Notes: generated by a model from the letters alone, not told the origin. Counted from the first letter of the stretch, positions 51,096-60,533 are shown. The stretch is DNA of 64,000 nucleotides from Tetrapisispora phaffii CBS 4417 (GCF_000236905.1 NC_016535.1:1-64000); one strand, 5' to 3'. Numbers and translations are program-made.

Positions 51096-51127
51096 CATGT
51101 AAATTTCCTAATCGGGTAATATACATG
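51096..51127 (+). promoter_or_regulatory. a-specific gene operator (alpha2-Mcm1 site) upstream of STE2
   Basis: A 32-bp site with outer alpha2 half-sites CATGTAAAT and GTAATATACATG around a central Mcm1 box CCTAATCGGG, the classic layout of the operators that silence a-specific genes in alpha and a/alpha cells. It is immediately followed by a pheromone-response-like ATGAAAC. It ends about 225 bases upstream of the STE2 ATG; a TATATAA lies at 51232-51238. Confidence 0.9.
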
Positions 51128-51351
51128 AAACTTCATCAATCGAGAGTATGTACAGTGAGTCTGCTGGGAGACAGTGTGTTGTGACAGGGCATTGTGAGTT
51201 GAGGTGCAAGCCAGTGTCCAGCTGAGTGATGTATATAAGTCGAGGTAAAGTTGGACTATCAAGTGGTTGTGGCGTGGCTCTTCTTTGCGATTGGGAAGTT
51301 GGGTCGGACCTGGCCCAAAAGAAAGACAACTACAACAAACCCATTGCGACG

Positions 51352-52488
51352 ATGTCACAAATACCAGAACTAAGCAGCTACTTCTACGATTCCACATATA
51401 ATCCTGGCGAGAGCTTGGTTTCGTACACTTCCATATACGGCAACGACACAGAGGTCAGTTTCAATGAGCTGCAGAGCATTGTGAACAAGAGAGTCAATGA
51501 GAGTATTATGTTTGGTGTGAGATGCGGTGCTGCCTGTCTCATGTTCATTGTCATGTGGATGATCTCCAAGAATAAGAAGACACCTCTGTTCATTATCAAC
51601 CAATGTTCTCTGGTCTTCATGATCATTCATTCTGGGCTCTATTTCAAGTATTTGCTATCAGACTATGCTTCGGTCACATATTCGCTAACGTACTTCCCAC
51701 AACTGATCAATAGATCTGATGTCCATCTGTATGGTGCTGCTAGCATGTTCCAAGCTTTTTTGGTCGGCAGCATCGAGTTATCACTGGTTTTCCAAATCAA
51801 AGTTTTGTTTCAAAGCGACACATACAACAAGAGATTGGGTCAAGTCGTTTTAGGTATCGGTGCTGCTCTCGGGTTGACTACTTTCGCAATGTATTTAGTG
51901 ACTGCAATTAAAGGTATGGTAGCCTTATATGCAGACACTTCCGACATGGAACAGTACTTCTTCAACGTCTCTACAATTTTATTTGCTTCTTCCTTAAATT
52001 TCTTGACATGTTTGCTAGTGTTGAAGCTTGCGCTAGTGGTAAGAACAAGAAGATACTTGGGTCTCAGGCAATTCGATAGCTTCCACGTGTTGTTGATAAT
52101 GGCATTCCAAACTTTACTAATACCATCCATTTTGTTCATCATTGCCTATAGTATCAATGCTTCCAACGATGTCGATGAATTGATCATTATCGGTGGGTTG
52201 CTCGTTGTTCTATCACTGCCGCTATCTTCCATGTGGGCTTCTTCGATAAACAATAGCGTCAGACCAACTTCATTGAATACATCTTTATCTCCACAAACAA
52301 CATGGTCATCAGATGAGAAAAGTATCTACTCAGACCAAATGGAACCAGATATCAAAACTAAAATTACAAATAAAGTTGGGGGATTCTTACCATTTGAAAA
52401 AACAGGAATGGTCTCGACACCAACAGAAAGTACAATATCCATGCAAACGGATATCGAGAAAGCCAGTACTATCGACTATAGCAAGTAA
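51352..52488 (+). CDS. STE2: Alpha-factor pheromone receptor (GPCR)
   Basis: 378 residues from the ATG at 51352 (MSQIPELSSYFYDSTYN). The open frame runs 42 codons further upstream but through promoter sequence. Seven membrane spans are evident, with family motifs GVRCGAACLMFIVMWM (TM1), QCSLVFMIIHSGLYF (TM2), IELSLVFQIKVLF (TM3) and LPLSSMWASSINN (end of TM7). Ste2 is displayed on a-cells, binds alpha-factor and signals through Gpa1-Ste4-Ste18. The cytoplasmic tail is about 50 residues shorter than in S. cerevisiae (431) and I see no SINNDAKSS endocytosis motif, although Ser/Thr sites and Lys remain. STE2 (YFL026W) next to BST1 (YFL025C) repeats the S. cerevisiae order. Confidence 0.95.
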   Translation: MSQIPELSSYFYDSTYNPGESLVSYTSIYGNDTEVSFNELQSIVNKRVNESIMFGVRCGAACLMFIVMWMISKNKKTPLFIINQCSLVFMIIHSGLYFKYLLSDYASVTYSLTYFPQLINRSDVHLYGAASMFQAFLVGSIELSLVFQIKVLFQSDTYNKRLGQVVLGIGAALGLTTFAMYLVTAIKGMVALYADTSDMEQYFFNVSTILFASSLNFLTCLLVLKLALVVRTRRYLGLRQFDSFHVLLIMAFQTLLIPSILFIIAYSINASNDVDELIIIGGLLVVLSLPLSSMWASSINNSVRPTSLNTSLSPQTTWSSDEKSIYSDQMEPDIKTKITNKVGGFLPFEKTGMVSTPTESTISMQTDIEKASTIDYSK

Positions 52489-52587
52489 GTGTTTATCTTT
52501 GATGTTCTATACAATATATCCTATTCATTATTTAGTTTATGCCGTAGCTTTACAATATTTATGTCTATACAAATATACCAATTTTAA

Positions 52588-55575
52588 CTAATCCCCTTTC
52601 ATAAAACCTAGGAGCAACCAACCACAGAAGATATTAACAATGTGGTGAATCCAGTACATGTTTCTAATACCATATATTAAACTGAAAAATCCTAGGTATG
52701 ACATTATAACAACAAGCAGACCGCCATGTAAAAATTTATTGGATCCAAATGAAGGCATGTTTAATGTTGAATTTGCACTAGTTAAAAAGATTATTGGCGC
52801 AACTGCTAAAACATTATGATGAGATCTGAAAGGCGTTTCCCATCTAATTGCAACGTTGTGAAGGAACACGATCATGACAGGTGCATTGATAATAAATACA
52901 AAAATGAAAAGTAGTAAAACACTGAAATTATAATTTCTCAAATTTAAATATCCAGGATGAGATTCTGGAACAGTTAGGCAAATTTTGAAAGATGTAGCCA
53001 ACTGAACCGCCAACACCACGGAAAATGCAATCTGATAAGGAATGTATAAAACAATCAAAGCTAATAAGGACAATGAAGCTAATGTCCTTCTCCTATCAAA
53101 TACTACTTTGTTAATGAAATCTTTAGACTTTGGAGGGTTAGTATTTGGAGGTCCTTTTATTTTCCTAATAATCGTTTCAATTCCTAATATCACTTCAACT
53201 AAAAAAGAAACCAATCCAAATGACATACTCATGAATAGAGGACCAATCCAGGAGACGTAAACTGATCTTAACCCTAATAAATAATTATTAACAGTCATGT
53301 TCTTAATACCTTCCACCATTGGGGTATTTATTCTTATCGGGTCCAATCTATAAATAAAATATTGACCTAACTTCGTGTCAATTAAAGGTGATAATAATAG
53401 CATGGAGACTACAACAATCACCCCATATTTTACCAATAAGTATGATAATGCTACTTTGAAATCAATAAAAACAGAAGTTTTATTATATAAGTATAATTGG
53501 TAGGCAAAAGCGCTACTGACAATAAATACAGGGAATGTTCCAATTACCAACCTAAATCGAATAAACAATTGTTTTAAAGTCATTGACCAATTTATCTTCA
53601 GTGATACTTGGATGGATGCATTCTCTGGAGCGTAAACCATCAGATTTAACCCATATTTTTTGTCGGAAATTGGGATAAAAGGTGCTGTATTGTGCATAGT
53701 AATATCAACTTCAGAATCTAATATGTTGTTATGCCACTTGGTTTCATATCGATTTCCAATCCATTGTCTTATGAAGGGCTGAAATTCTAGCTCTTCTTTC
53801 TTTCCTGACAATAATTTAGTTTTAAGCTTATATGAAATTAAAGAATCCCAAATATTTTCGTAATAAATCCACTTTTGATTGTCTATTTTCACTGAATTTG
53901 AAAAGAATGTTAAATAATAAGGTGTATGGTTTATGTTAATAGGTCTAGAATTTTCTATTGAGGTAATTTTGAAATTAATGAATATATCATTAGCGATGTT
54001 ATTGTGATTTGGGAAATCCATTATCAATTTACTCTTACCAAGTGACATTTGTTTTGTAATATTAACGATCTTGTAGCTCTTTATACTTTCATCTGAACTT
54101 GGGTTTGTAACTTTCATTGGTGCCAAATTAATATAAGATGTTACATCTTTACACTCCATAAATCCAACCTTGTTATCGTTAAATGTCTTGAATTTTTCAT
54201 CACATAAATACATAGTCACTTTATCTATATTTGTTAGGAAACTAAATTCATCAGAATTTGACATTTCAGCAATGTCGATTATCATACCTTTTGAGAAATC
54301 ATTAAGTTGGTTGCCCGTTAAAACTAGACCTTCATTAGATGGGTGTATGGTCTTATAATCAGCATATTTATTAGATGGGATATCTATACTTTTTGAATTT
54401 GCATTTAGTAATGGCCTATTTTCTTCAAACCCAGATAACAACAATTCTCTTGCTTTTGAAACTCTATAATCCAAAGGTTTCGTTTTATTAGGTATGTTTT
54501 TATCTACAATTTCTAAAAGTAGTTTGGCAACTACGTTTCTCAATTGATTGCACCATACGACTGCTAGATGATCAATTGGAGTCCATACTTTTTGAATGGT
54601 TGTAGTGAAAGTAGAGAAACCATTTTCTTCAGGTAAAAAATCTTTGACAAAGACGTAATCTGCAGGTAAAACATCATCTAGTATACCTCCCGTGATAGAG
54701 AATAATGACATATTCTTTGAGAAAAAGGAATTCTCATCTTTATATTGCTGGATCCAGTACTCATTTGTAGTCTGATAAATTTTTAAGATATCACCATCAA
54801 AAGTAACAGGAGCAGCACCATGCGGTGTTGATAATGTTATGATTGTATTTATTGATCCGTATACATAATTTTGCAACCCTGGAATGATTCTTGCTACCAT
54901 CCCACCCATCGAATGTCCAACGATAATGACGGACTCTGGTTTTGGAGAAGAACTATCTGCTGTTTGTTCGTAAAGTGACAATATATAACGAATGGCATCA
55001 TTCAAATATTCCGCTTGGTCCATCATTGTTCTTCCATGGAAAGCTGTGAAATCTTCATTAAAATCGGCAGCAAAGAAATCCAGGTTCTGAGTATCTTTAT
55101 TATCTAAACTACCAAAGTCATTAAAGTATATATTACTACATCCTGCTGCTATTGATCTGACTTGTTTAAAACTTCCTGCATTCCCTGGAATGAACAAAAC
55201 AGGGATTCCATTAAGTACGATTTCATCGCCATTATCATTCAAAGGCACCTTATCTTGACCTTGTTCTCTGTACAAATACAGATGATACTTCTTTGCCAAT
55301 GATGTGTAACGTTCATCGAATCCATCGATCAAAGCATATGCAGGATACATATAAATCGATTGGCATTGTGGACTGTCTGCTCCCTTGAAAGTTGTAAACT
55401 TCGTCACTGCAGCGACCGCTATGATTAAAAACAGGCCCCAAATCGTCATGAGCCTCAAAGGCTTCTTGGTTCCTCTAAAGTTAGGCAGATCTTGCTTCTC
55501 TCGCACGTCAGAGTCAAGCAATCCTCCGGAACTCATAGCAGCTAGTTCTATTGACTGTCTTTCTCGATCAATCAT
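52588..55575 (-). CDS. BST1: GPI inositol deacylase of the ER
   Basis: 995 residues (S. cerevisiae Bst1 1029). An N-terminal membrane anchor (about 43-60, TIWGLFLIIAVAAVTKF) precedes the PGAP1/alpha-beta hydrolase domain with IPVLFIPGNAGSFKQVRSIA and the nucleophile elbow GHSMGGMVARI (Ser about 220). A long lumenal region and a C-terminal set of membrane spans (from about residue 690 on) complete it. It removes the acyl chain from the inositol of GPI anchors so that GPI proteins can leave the ER, and so serves the GPI-anchored wall proteins encoded near the telomere. Convergent with STE2. Confidence 0.94.
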   Translation of the reverse strand: MIDRERQSIELAAMSSGGLLDSDVREKQDLPNFRGTKKPLRLMTIWGLFLIIAVAAVTKFTTFKGADSPQCQSIYMYPAYALIDGFDERYTSLAKKYHLYLYREQGQDKVPLNDNGDEIVLNGIPVLFIPGNAGSFKQVRSIAAGCSNIYFNDFGSLDNKDTQNLDFFAADFNEDFTAFHGRTMMDQAEYLNDAIRYILSLYEQTADSSSPKPESVIIVGHSMGGMVARIIPGLQNYVYGSINTIITLSTPHGAAPVTFDGDILKIYQTTNEYWIQQYKDENSFFSKNMSLFSITGGILDDVLPADYVFVKDFLPEENGFSTFTTTIQKVWTPIDHLAVVWCNQLRNVVAKLLLEIVDKNIPNKTKPLDYRVSKARELLLSGFEENRPLLNANSKSIDIPSNKYADYKTIHPSNEGLVLTGNQLNDFSKGMIIDIAEMSNSDEFSFLTNIDKVTMYLCDEKFKTFNDNKVGFMECKDVTSYINLAPMKVTNPSSDESIKSYKIVNITKQMSLGKSKLIMDFPNHNNIANDIFINFKITSIENSRPININHTPYYLTFFSNSVKIDNQKWIYYENIWDSLISYKLKTKLLSGKKEELEFQPFIRQWIGNRYETKWHNNILDSEVDITMHNTAPFIPISDKKYGLNLMVYAPENASIQVSLKINWSMTLKQLFIRFRLVIGTFPVFIVSSAFAYQLYLYNKTSVFIDFKVALSYLLVKYGVIVVVSMLLLSPLIDTKLGQYFIYRLDPIRINTPMVEGIKNMTVNNYLLGLRSVYVSWIGPLFMSMSFGLVSFLVEVILGIETIIRKIKGPPNTNPPKSKDFINKVVFDRRRTLASLSLLALIVLYIPYQIAFSVVLAVQLATSFKICLTVPESHPGYLNLRNYNFSVLLLFIFVFIINAPVMIVFLHNVAIRWETPFRSHHNVLAVAPIIFLTSANSTLNMPSFGSNKFLHGGLLVVIMSYLGFFSLIYGIRNMYWIHHIVNIFCGWLLLGFMKGD

Positions 55576-55880
55576 GTACCTTCAGTTCTAGAGGGCTCAA
55601 GGAACTTTCTATAGCTTCACTTATTCAAAGCAATTCCTTAACAAGAACGATAAAGAGAAAGGCCATCCATCTTCAACAAGAGACTCCTGACCATCTTCTT
55701 AAAGAGAGAACCAAAGTCATTAAAGTTGATAACTTTGTTTTCAAAATTTGTTTTCGTTAATTTGATGTCAGTTTAAAGACTCGACTGGATACATTACAAA
55801 CTACCAAGATGAAAGTGATGCCAGATACCACAACTACGATGCTTTAATGCCAGGTGCATACATCAAAGCGTCCTTACACT

Positions 55881-55946
55881 ATATATATATATATATATAT
55901 ATATNNNNNNNNNNNNNNNNATATATATATATATATATATATATAC
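55881..55946. repeat. (AT)n microsatellite with a 16-N gap
   Basis: AT dinucleotides at 55881-55904 and 55921-55945 flank 16 Ns (55905-55920), which clearly stand for unresolved repeat length. Confidence 0.95.
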
Positions 55947-56153
55947 TTTGTTTTGTTTTCAATAAGAGATGTTCTCAGCATAGAAGCATTTTTAGTTTTG
56001 GCAAAATGGTTTCTTAGCCATAGTAAACAGTATCAAATAGACAACACACTTGGTAAACAATTCGAGGTCATTGCATTGGCATCTTTCAAACTGTCAAACC
56101 TGTTTTATCTTCTTCTCTATATGCTCAACTAAATTGACTGAAAAATAGTTCTT

Positions 56154-56161
56154 GCGATGAG
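56154..56161 (+). promoter_or_regulatory. PAC element (GCGATGAG) upstream of BUD27
   Basis: A perfect PAC motif 177 bases upstream of the BUD27 ATG, followed by GTGAAACTTTC and a small inverted repeat (GTGAAACTTT / AAAGTTTCAC). Fits a gene tied to ribosome and polymerase assembly. Confidence 0.6.
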
Positions 56162-56337
56162 GTGAAACTTTCAAAAGTTTCACTTGAAAGGTTGAGATGG
56201 CCAAGTTTTACAGATGAATTGGATTAAAAAGTTGTTGTGTATAATAGATTGGCATTTAGAGTCTTTGTTTACTCTTGAGAAATATAGAGGAACAGTAAGA
56301 ATAGTGTATACCGGTATTCAGCACTGGAAGGTCGACG

Positions 56338-58731
56338 ATGGAGGCAGAATCTCTTTTGAAGACGTTGAGCCAAACCATTAGTAATTTGGTTAATAAGCGA
56401 CAGTTCTTGGAGGAACAACAGGAACTGTATGGTAAGATAAGAGGTCATGTCCTGAGTAGGAGTGGCATGAGTTTGGATGAGTCTGGGTTGGTTTTCGGGG
56501 ACGTTGTCATCAGCAAGAACAAGATTTTTTTGAATATTGGTTATGAATACTATGTTGAGAAGAGCGAAGATGAGATCATAGAATACTTGAATGAGAAGTT
56601 GATGTTGATGAAAGATGCTATCACGGAGTTTGATTCGAAGATCAAGGATGCTAAGAAGACTCAAAGTGACCTTAAGAATTTTACAGAGATGATAGAAAAG
56701 GATCCGAAGAGTGAGACTATAGAAAATGTGATGGACTATGAAATTGATAACGGTCAGTTTGTGAACGATGAAGGTTTACAGTCTATGGAGATTAGGGAAG
56801 AGCTAGATGAGGATGGGAATGTTCTGAGCAGTTCTGTGAAACCTACTAAACCTAATGGTGTTGATATAGATCAGAGTCAGGACTCAGTTAGGAATAATAC
56901 CGAATTTGAGGATAATTTGAAAGGGAAACTTGCCAAGAGCTCAGAGTCTACTGTGCCTAAAATAGAAGAGTTGAGTGATATTTCTGATAATAAGGAATTA
57001 GAGTCGAAGTTCAATGAAATTGCTGATGACAAGATGTATTCATTTGCAGATTTGATTGAGCAATTGGACGAGCAAGATGAATTAGAGGATGGTGAGATAG
57101 ATGATCGAGATATAGCGTATGACTACGATCGATTTGATACTCACTACATAGCTTCCGAAGAAGACGAAGACATAGAAGACGATGATGGGACGAGTTACTC
57201 TTTCATACCTGGATATGCAGCTCAATCATCTTTCCTAGATCAGATAAATAAATTGAGAGGAACTAATGTGATAGAAGAAGTTGAGCCTGAAGGCATGGAA
57301 AACCACGAAGAAAAGACCGATGTGAAAGCAGTAAAGAGTGCAACGAAGAAAACCGTCAAATCCATTTTGAAGAAAGTTTCTGATGATGATGTTACTGCTG
57401 TTAAGAAGAAGACTAAAAATGTAGGTTTTGCTTCATCTTTAGATGTCCATGAAGTGGAAAATTTGAAGGAGGAAACTAGAATGAACACTCAAAGGTTTCC
57501 GAATTATAGCAATTTTGCGTATGAAGATATTTATACTGAAGATAGCGAGTTGCCCAAGGAAGAATTTGACGGGGATTTATTAGCCAAGCTTCTGGGTGTT
57601 CAAGGACCTGAAGAACTTCATACCAAGTATCAGGGTTTGCTTGAAGATGAATACGCCAAGGAGCAAGAAGAAGCAGATCTCAAGAGAAACAAAAGGGTGT
57701 CCAGGTTCAAACTCGCTAGGAATGATGGGGTATCTTCAGACGTCATTGAACGTGAGGTGCCAGTGTCAGACATACTCGAGCGTGAGGTGCCAGTGTCAGA
57801 CATACTCGAGCGTGAGGTGCCAGTGTCAGACATACTCGAGCGTGAGGTGCCAGTGTCAGACGTACTCGAGCGTGAGGTGCCAGTCACAAATATCAAGCCC
57901 AAAGCCATAAATACAGTAACGCATGGAACCGAATCCCATTCTGTTCCTGGTGGTGCTTCTAATCCTGTCTCAAGCAATCAAAATATTTCGTCAAGTTTGT
58001 TCAACAAAACCTTCAACTCGCTAAAACCAAAGCAGAAGCATACTCATAACCATAAAATGCAGTTGTCAAAGGAGATGCTAGAATATTTGGAAGGCAGCTC
58101 CAGTGAAGAAGAACCAGATGAGGCTCAGAAGAAAGACGAGGCTCAGAAGAAAGATAACGACGGTTCGTTTCCAGAGGAAGTTAATCAACTCATAAAACAG
58201 CAAGAAGCAAAATCTGTCAAAATCCCAACAATTGATTTTGCAGCTCTTGGTTCCGACATGGACAGCATGGCAAAGGCATATGCATTGGGCATATACGACA
58301 ACGATATGGAAGAAGATGTAGGTACTGTGATTGAAAGGATAGATGACTTTAAAAAGTACAATCGAGAAGCTATCAGGTTAGAAAATGAGATCAAACAGTT
58401 TAAACTTGAGAACCCATACGGCAGAGAAACTGAAGGGACATCGATGGATAGAGATGAGCCCTTAAGCAACGATGGCAAGATGGTGAGTGAGATTATTGAA
58501 AGAGATGTTCCGGTGGACTACGATGACACCGAGGAAGACGATTACGGATTTCATTCAGATAAACTGACAGAATCTATCGCTATGGAGTACCACAAACTGA
58601 GAGGTGCGATCGCCTCTCATGAACTAACGTCTATTATTGAACAAGAACCCAATGGGATAGAACCTATTGACGAAAATGGCGAACCCATCAAGACAAGTCG
58701 TTTCAGATCGCAAAGACTTGGATATAAATAA
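56338..58731 (+). CDS. BUD27: Unconventional prefoldin Bud27 (URI homologue)
   Basis: 797 residues (S. cerevisiae Bud27 796). The N-terminal ~110 residues form an alpha-type prefoldin: coiled helix KTLSQTISNLVNKRQFLEEQ, a hairpin VFGDVVISKNKIFLNIGYEY, then a second coiled helix. The rest is acidic and disordered, with KKTKNVGFASSLDVHEVENL (conserved in URI proteins), tandem EREVPVSDIL repeats, and SKEMLEYLEGSSSEEEPDEA. The last residues GEPIKTSRFRSQRLGYK are strongly conserved in the family. In S. cerevisiae it binds Rpb5, helps assemble RNA polymerases and links translation initiation to TOR signalling. A GEIDDRDIAYDYDRFDTHYI segment may be the Rpb5-binding part. The GC-rich island begins just after its stop. 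Confidence 0.93.
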   Translation: MEAESLLKTLSQTISNLVNKRQFLEEQQELYGKIRGHVLSRSGMSLDESGLVFGDVVISKNKIFLNIGYEYYVEKSEDEIIEYLNEKLMLMKDAITEFDSKIKDAKKTQSDLKNFTEMIEKDPKSETIENVMDYEIDNGQFVNDEGLQSMEIREELDEDGNVLSSSVKPTKPNGVDIDQSQDSVRNNTEFEDNLKGKLAKSSESTVPKIEELSDISDNKELESKFNEIADDKMYSFADLIEQLDEQDELEDGEIDDRDIAYDYDRFDTHYIASEEDEDIEDDDGTSYSFIPGYAAQSSFLDQINKLRGTNVIEEVEPEGMENHEEKTDVKAVKSATKKTVKSILKKVSDDDVTAVKKKTKNVGFASSLDVHEVENLKEETRMNTQRFPNYSNFAYEDIYTEDSELPKEEFDGDLLAKLLGVQGPEELHTKYQGLLEDEYAKEQEEADLKRNKRVSRFKLARNDGVSSDVIEREVPVSDILEREVPVSDILEREVPVSDILEREVPVSDVLEREVPVTNIKPKAINTVTHGTESHSVPGGASNPVSSNQNISSSLFNKTFNSLKPKQKHTHNHKMQLSKEMLEYLEGSSSEEEPDEAQKKDEAQKKDNDGSFPEEVNQLIKQQEAKSVKIPTIDFAALGSDMDSMAKAYALGIYDNDMEEDVGTVIERIDDFKKYNREAIRLENEIKQFKLENPYGRETEGTSMDRDEPLSNDGKMVSEIIERDVPVDYDDTEEDDYGFHSDKLTESIAMEYHKLRGAIASHELTSIIEQEPNGIEPIDENGEPIKTSRFRSQRLGYK
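57751..57885. repeat. 30-bp tandem repeat in BUD27, about 4.5 copies
   Basis: CGTGAGGTGCCAGTGTCAGA plus CATACTCGAG repeats head to tail with one variant (CGTACTCGAG), encoding REVPVSDILE. A diverged relative, ERDVPVDYDD, is found near the C-terminus. Confidence 0.95.
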
Positions 58732-58801
58732 CGAGAATTATTTATTGAGTAACTACTTTTATAGTGTGTATATATGTGCATTTAATAAACGTGAACGCAA
58801 G

Positions 58802-59533
58802 CTATGGGAGTATCTTTTTGTTTCTTTTCTTCTTGGAGTGGAAGAGCATTGTGTTGACAGTGGAGTATGGGTTAGTTGGGGCGTTTGGGTCTCCCAGGTT
58901 GACGTTTGGCGGTGCTCGTTCGACATCCTTGGTGCTAAACAGATCCAATTCGGCGTTTGCGTCGAGGATCACCTCCTTCAGAGTGAACCACTTCTTTTCC
59001 TTGTTGACCAGGTCTTTGTAGGTGCCCATGAGATCGTGCTGTATTTCTTGCAGCCATTGGATCTGGACCTGCAGTGGCACGTCGGCCAGGTCCTCGTCGG
59101 ACTCCTCGTCAGCAACCTCCCTGGCCCTCTTGGCCTTCGTGGATGCGGCAGGGGCCCTGAGGGCCGCCAGAAACTCGTCGTTCATCGTGTAGAGGTGGTT
59201 CTTGTATAGTTTTGTCTTCGCCTGGACGACCTCGTTCTCGAGGCGCTCGTCGTCGAGCTGGCGGCCCTCGAGCTTGTGGGTCCCCGCATACAGCGGCGTG
59301 AGCAGGTTCCCGGGGACGCTCTTGACCACCTCGTAGTTGATCTTGGAGATGTCGTCGACGTTCATGATGTGTCGCTTGTTGAGCTGGGCAGCGGCGGCGC
59401 CCAGCCCCTCGGAGTCGAGGGGGGCCTCTGAGTCGTCTGGCCCGTGGTCGAGCTGCCTCTGGTACTTGGCGACCGCCCTCCTGGCGAACTGCAACTGCTT
59501 GTCGCTTTGTACTAGCTGTTCGAATGCGCCCAT
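58802..59533 (-). CDS. IES3: INO80 chromatin-remodelling complex subunit Ies3
   Basis: 243 residues (S. cerevisiae Ies3 250). A helical N-terminus (MGAFEQLVQSDKQLQFARRA) is followed by NVDDISKINYEVVKSVPGNL and KLYKNHLYTMNDEFLAALRA. An acidic patch and a charged helix (VPLQVQIQWLQEIQHDLMGT, LVNKEKKWFTLKEVILDANA) complete it, with a KKKRNKK tail. I recognise it mainly by position (YLR052W follows ERG3/YLR056W and precedes YLR050C) together with length and general features. IES1, another INO80 subunit, lies 1.6 kb further on. The gene is in the GC-rich island and uses mostly G/C third positions, unlike BUD27, which converges on it 70 bases away. Confidence 0.8.
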   Translation of the reverse strand: MGAFEQLVQSDKQLQFARRAVAKYQRQLDHGPDDSEAPLDSEGLGAAAAQLNKRHIMNVDDISKINYEVVKSVPGNLLTPLYAGTHKLEGRQLDDERLENEVVQAKTKLYKNHLYTMNDEFLAALRAPAASTKAKRAREVADEESDEDLADVPLQVQIQWLQEIQHDLMGTYKDLVNKEKKWFTLKEVILDANAELDLFSTKDVERAPPNVNLGDPNAPTNPYSTVNTMLFHSKKKRNKKILP

Positions 59534-59660
59534 ACCGTGTTGGGGTGGTGCTGGGAAGTGAGTTGCAGAAGGGAGGAATTGGATGGCGCGCTTTAAATGC
59601 GCCAGCGGGCGCGGGCGCCGTGCGAAGCGACGGCTGGGCCTGGGGCCACCGGAGCATGGC

Positions 59661-59684
59661 CCTCGAGCACGTCAGTGGTCGAGG
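59661..59684. repeat. Inverted repeat, 10-bp arms, one mismatch (copy 1)
   Basis: CCTCGAGCAC, loop GTCA, GTGGTCGAGG. The same 24-bp element recurs at 59751-59774 with the mismatch restored. Confidence 0.9.
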
Positions 59685-59701
59685 CCCAGGGGCCCACCGC
59701 T

Positions 59702-59788
59702 GGGCCAGGCATGACCCACGATCCGCACACCCGTGCCCCACAGCCACGGGCCTCGAGCACGTCAGTGCTCGAGGGTCAGGCCTGGCCC
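59702..59788. repeat. Composite inverted repeat enclosing a perfect hairpin (copy 2)
   Basis: Arms GGGCCAGGCATGACCC (59702-59717) and GGGTCAGGCCTGGCCC (59773-59788) match at 15 of 16 positions. Inside, at 59751-59774, CCTCGAGCAC, loop GTCA and GTGCTCGAGG form a perfect hairpin that repeats copy 1 at 59661. Confidence 0.9.
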
Positions 59789-59838
59789 GGCCTCAAGAAC
59801 TCGCAACCCACGCTCATCTATTAAACTGCACTACACAC

Positions 59839-60357
59839 CTACACAAAGCACAGCCGCAACGGGATCACGAACGTGGGCAGGTACACGGCCACCAGCTGCA
59901 GCTTCTGGGCCGGCGACAGGGCCCCGGCCCCGCCCACGACGTGGCCCCACCGGCAGATGTGCACGATGCACACGAGGGTGGTGAGGCTGGCGTTGGCGCC
60001 GTAGCCACGCAGCAGCGCCAGCACCCGGCGGTGCTGGCGCCGGCGGGCGCCCTTCAGCAGCTTGTCGTCGCCAGCAGCCACGCTGGCGGGCCGGCGCAGG
60101 CGGGGCAGCTGCCACGCAAAGTAGCAGAACAGCGGCAGCTGCACGAGCAGCTCGACGGCGACGAACAGCACCAGCCACCACGGCGGGTCGTCGAGCAGGT
60201 AGTCGTGGTTCTGGGCGACGTGCCAGCGCACGGCAGCCTGCACCCAGCGCGGGAACCAGCGCCAGGGCAGCACCACGGTCGAGTCGATGCACAGCGTGAT
60301 GGGGATGTGCAGCAGCGAGTAGTACGTGTAGAAGCTCAATTCTAAGGGGGTCAGCAT
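59839..60357 (-). CDS. EXPERA/TMEM97-family membrane protein (YLR050C-like)
   Basis: 172 residues from the ATG at 60357; the frame is open 13 codons further to a GTG only. Four membrane spans are predicted. The start MLTPLELSFYTYYSLLHIPI followed by TLCIDSTVVLP, together with WWLVLFVAVELLVQLPLFCY and VYLPTFVIPLRLC, fits the TMEM97/sigma-2-like EXPERA family. S. cerevisiae YLR050C (EMA19) is about 161 residues, an ER protein. Family members bind sterols or are thought to handle sterol intermediates, so a function here is inference. Gene order (next to IES3/YLR052W) supports orthology. Strong G/C third-position use and a short perfect hairpin inside (60015-60040). Confidence 0.85.
   Translation of the reverse strand: MLTPLELSFYTYYSLLHIPITLCIDSTVVLPWRWFPRWVQAAVRWHVAQNHDYLLDDPPWWLVLFVAVELLVQLPLFCYFAWQLPRLRRPASVAAGDDKLLKGARRRQHRRVLALLRGYGANASLTTLVCIVHICRWGHVVGGAGALSPAQKLQLVAVYLPTFVIPLRLCFV
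60015..60040. repeat. Perfect inverted repeat inside the YLR050C-like gene
   Basis: GCGCCAGCACC, loop CGGC, GGTGCTGGCGC: 11-bp arms within coding sequence. Confidence 0.9.
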
Positions 60358-60533
60358 GCTGGACGTGGGGTCTGGCCTCCTGAGCCACCGAGACACCCCA
60401 ACACTGCGCCATGGGCCTTCTTATATCGCCGATCCATTGATCTGCAGAGTGCGTTGCAGGTGAAAAGTTTGCGCCGGCGACCAGCGCCCGGGGCATAAGA
60501 GGGCGGCGAGTTGGGGTGCTGGGTGGGATGACG

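Larger units (their letters stand above)
55576..56337. other. Divergent promoter region BST1-BUD27
   Basis: No gene. Holds an AT dinucleotide tract with a small gap and a PAC element, both listed separately. Confidence 0.6.
59534..59838. other. IES3 upstream region packed with inverted repeats
   Basis: 305 bases between IES3 and the YLR050C-like gene, both on the minus strand. No gene. Beyond the items listed below there is TGGCGC...GCGCCA at 59584-59604, GGCCCAG/CTGGGCC at 59683-59689 and 59700-59706, and CCCGTG/CACGGG at 59730-59750. Confidence 0.7.

Noticed and set aside
50398..51397. Possible small genes between ERG3 and STE2
   Set aside because: Several overlapping frames on both strands, mutually exclusive, no recognisable domains. 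The interval contains the STE2 operator and is best read as promoter.
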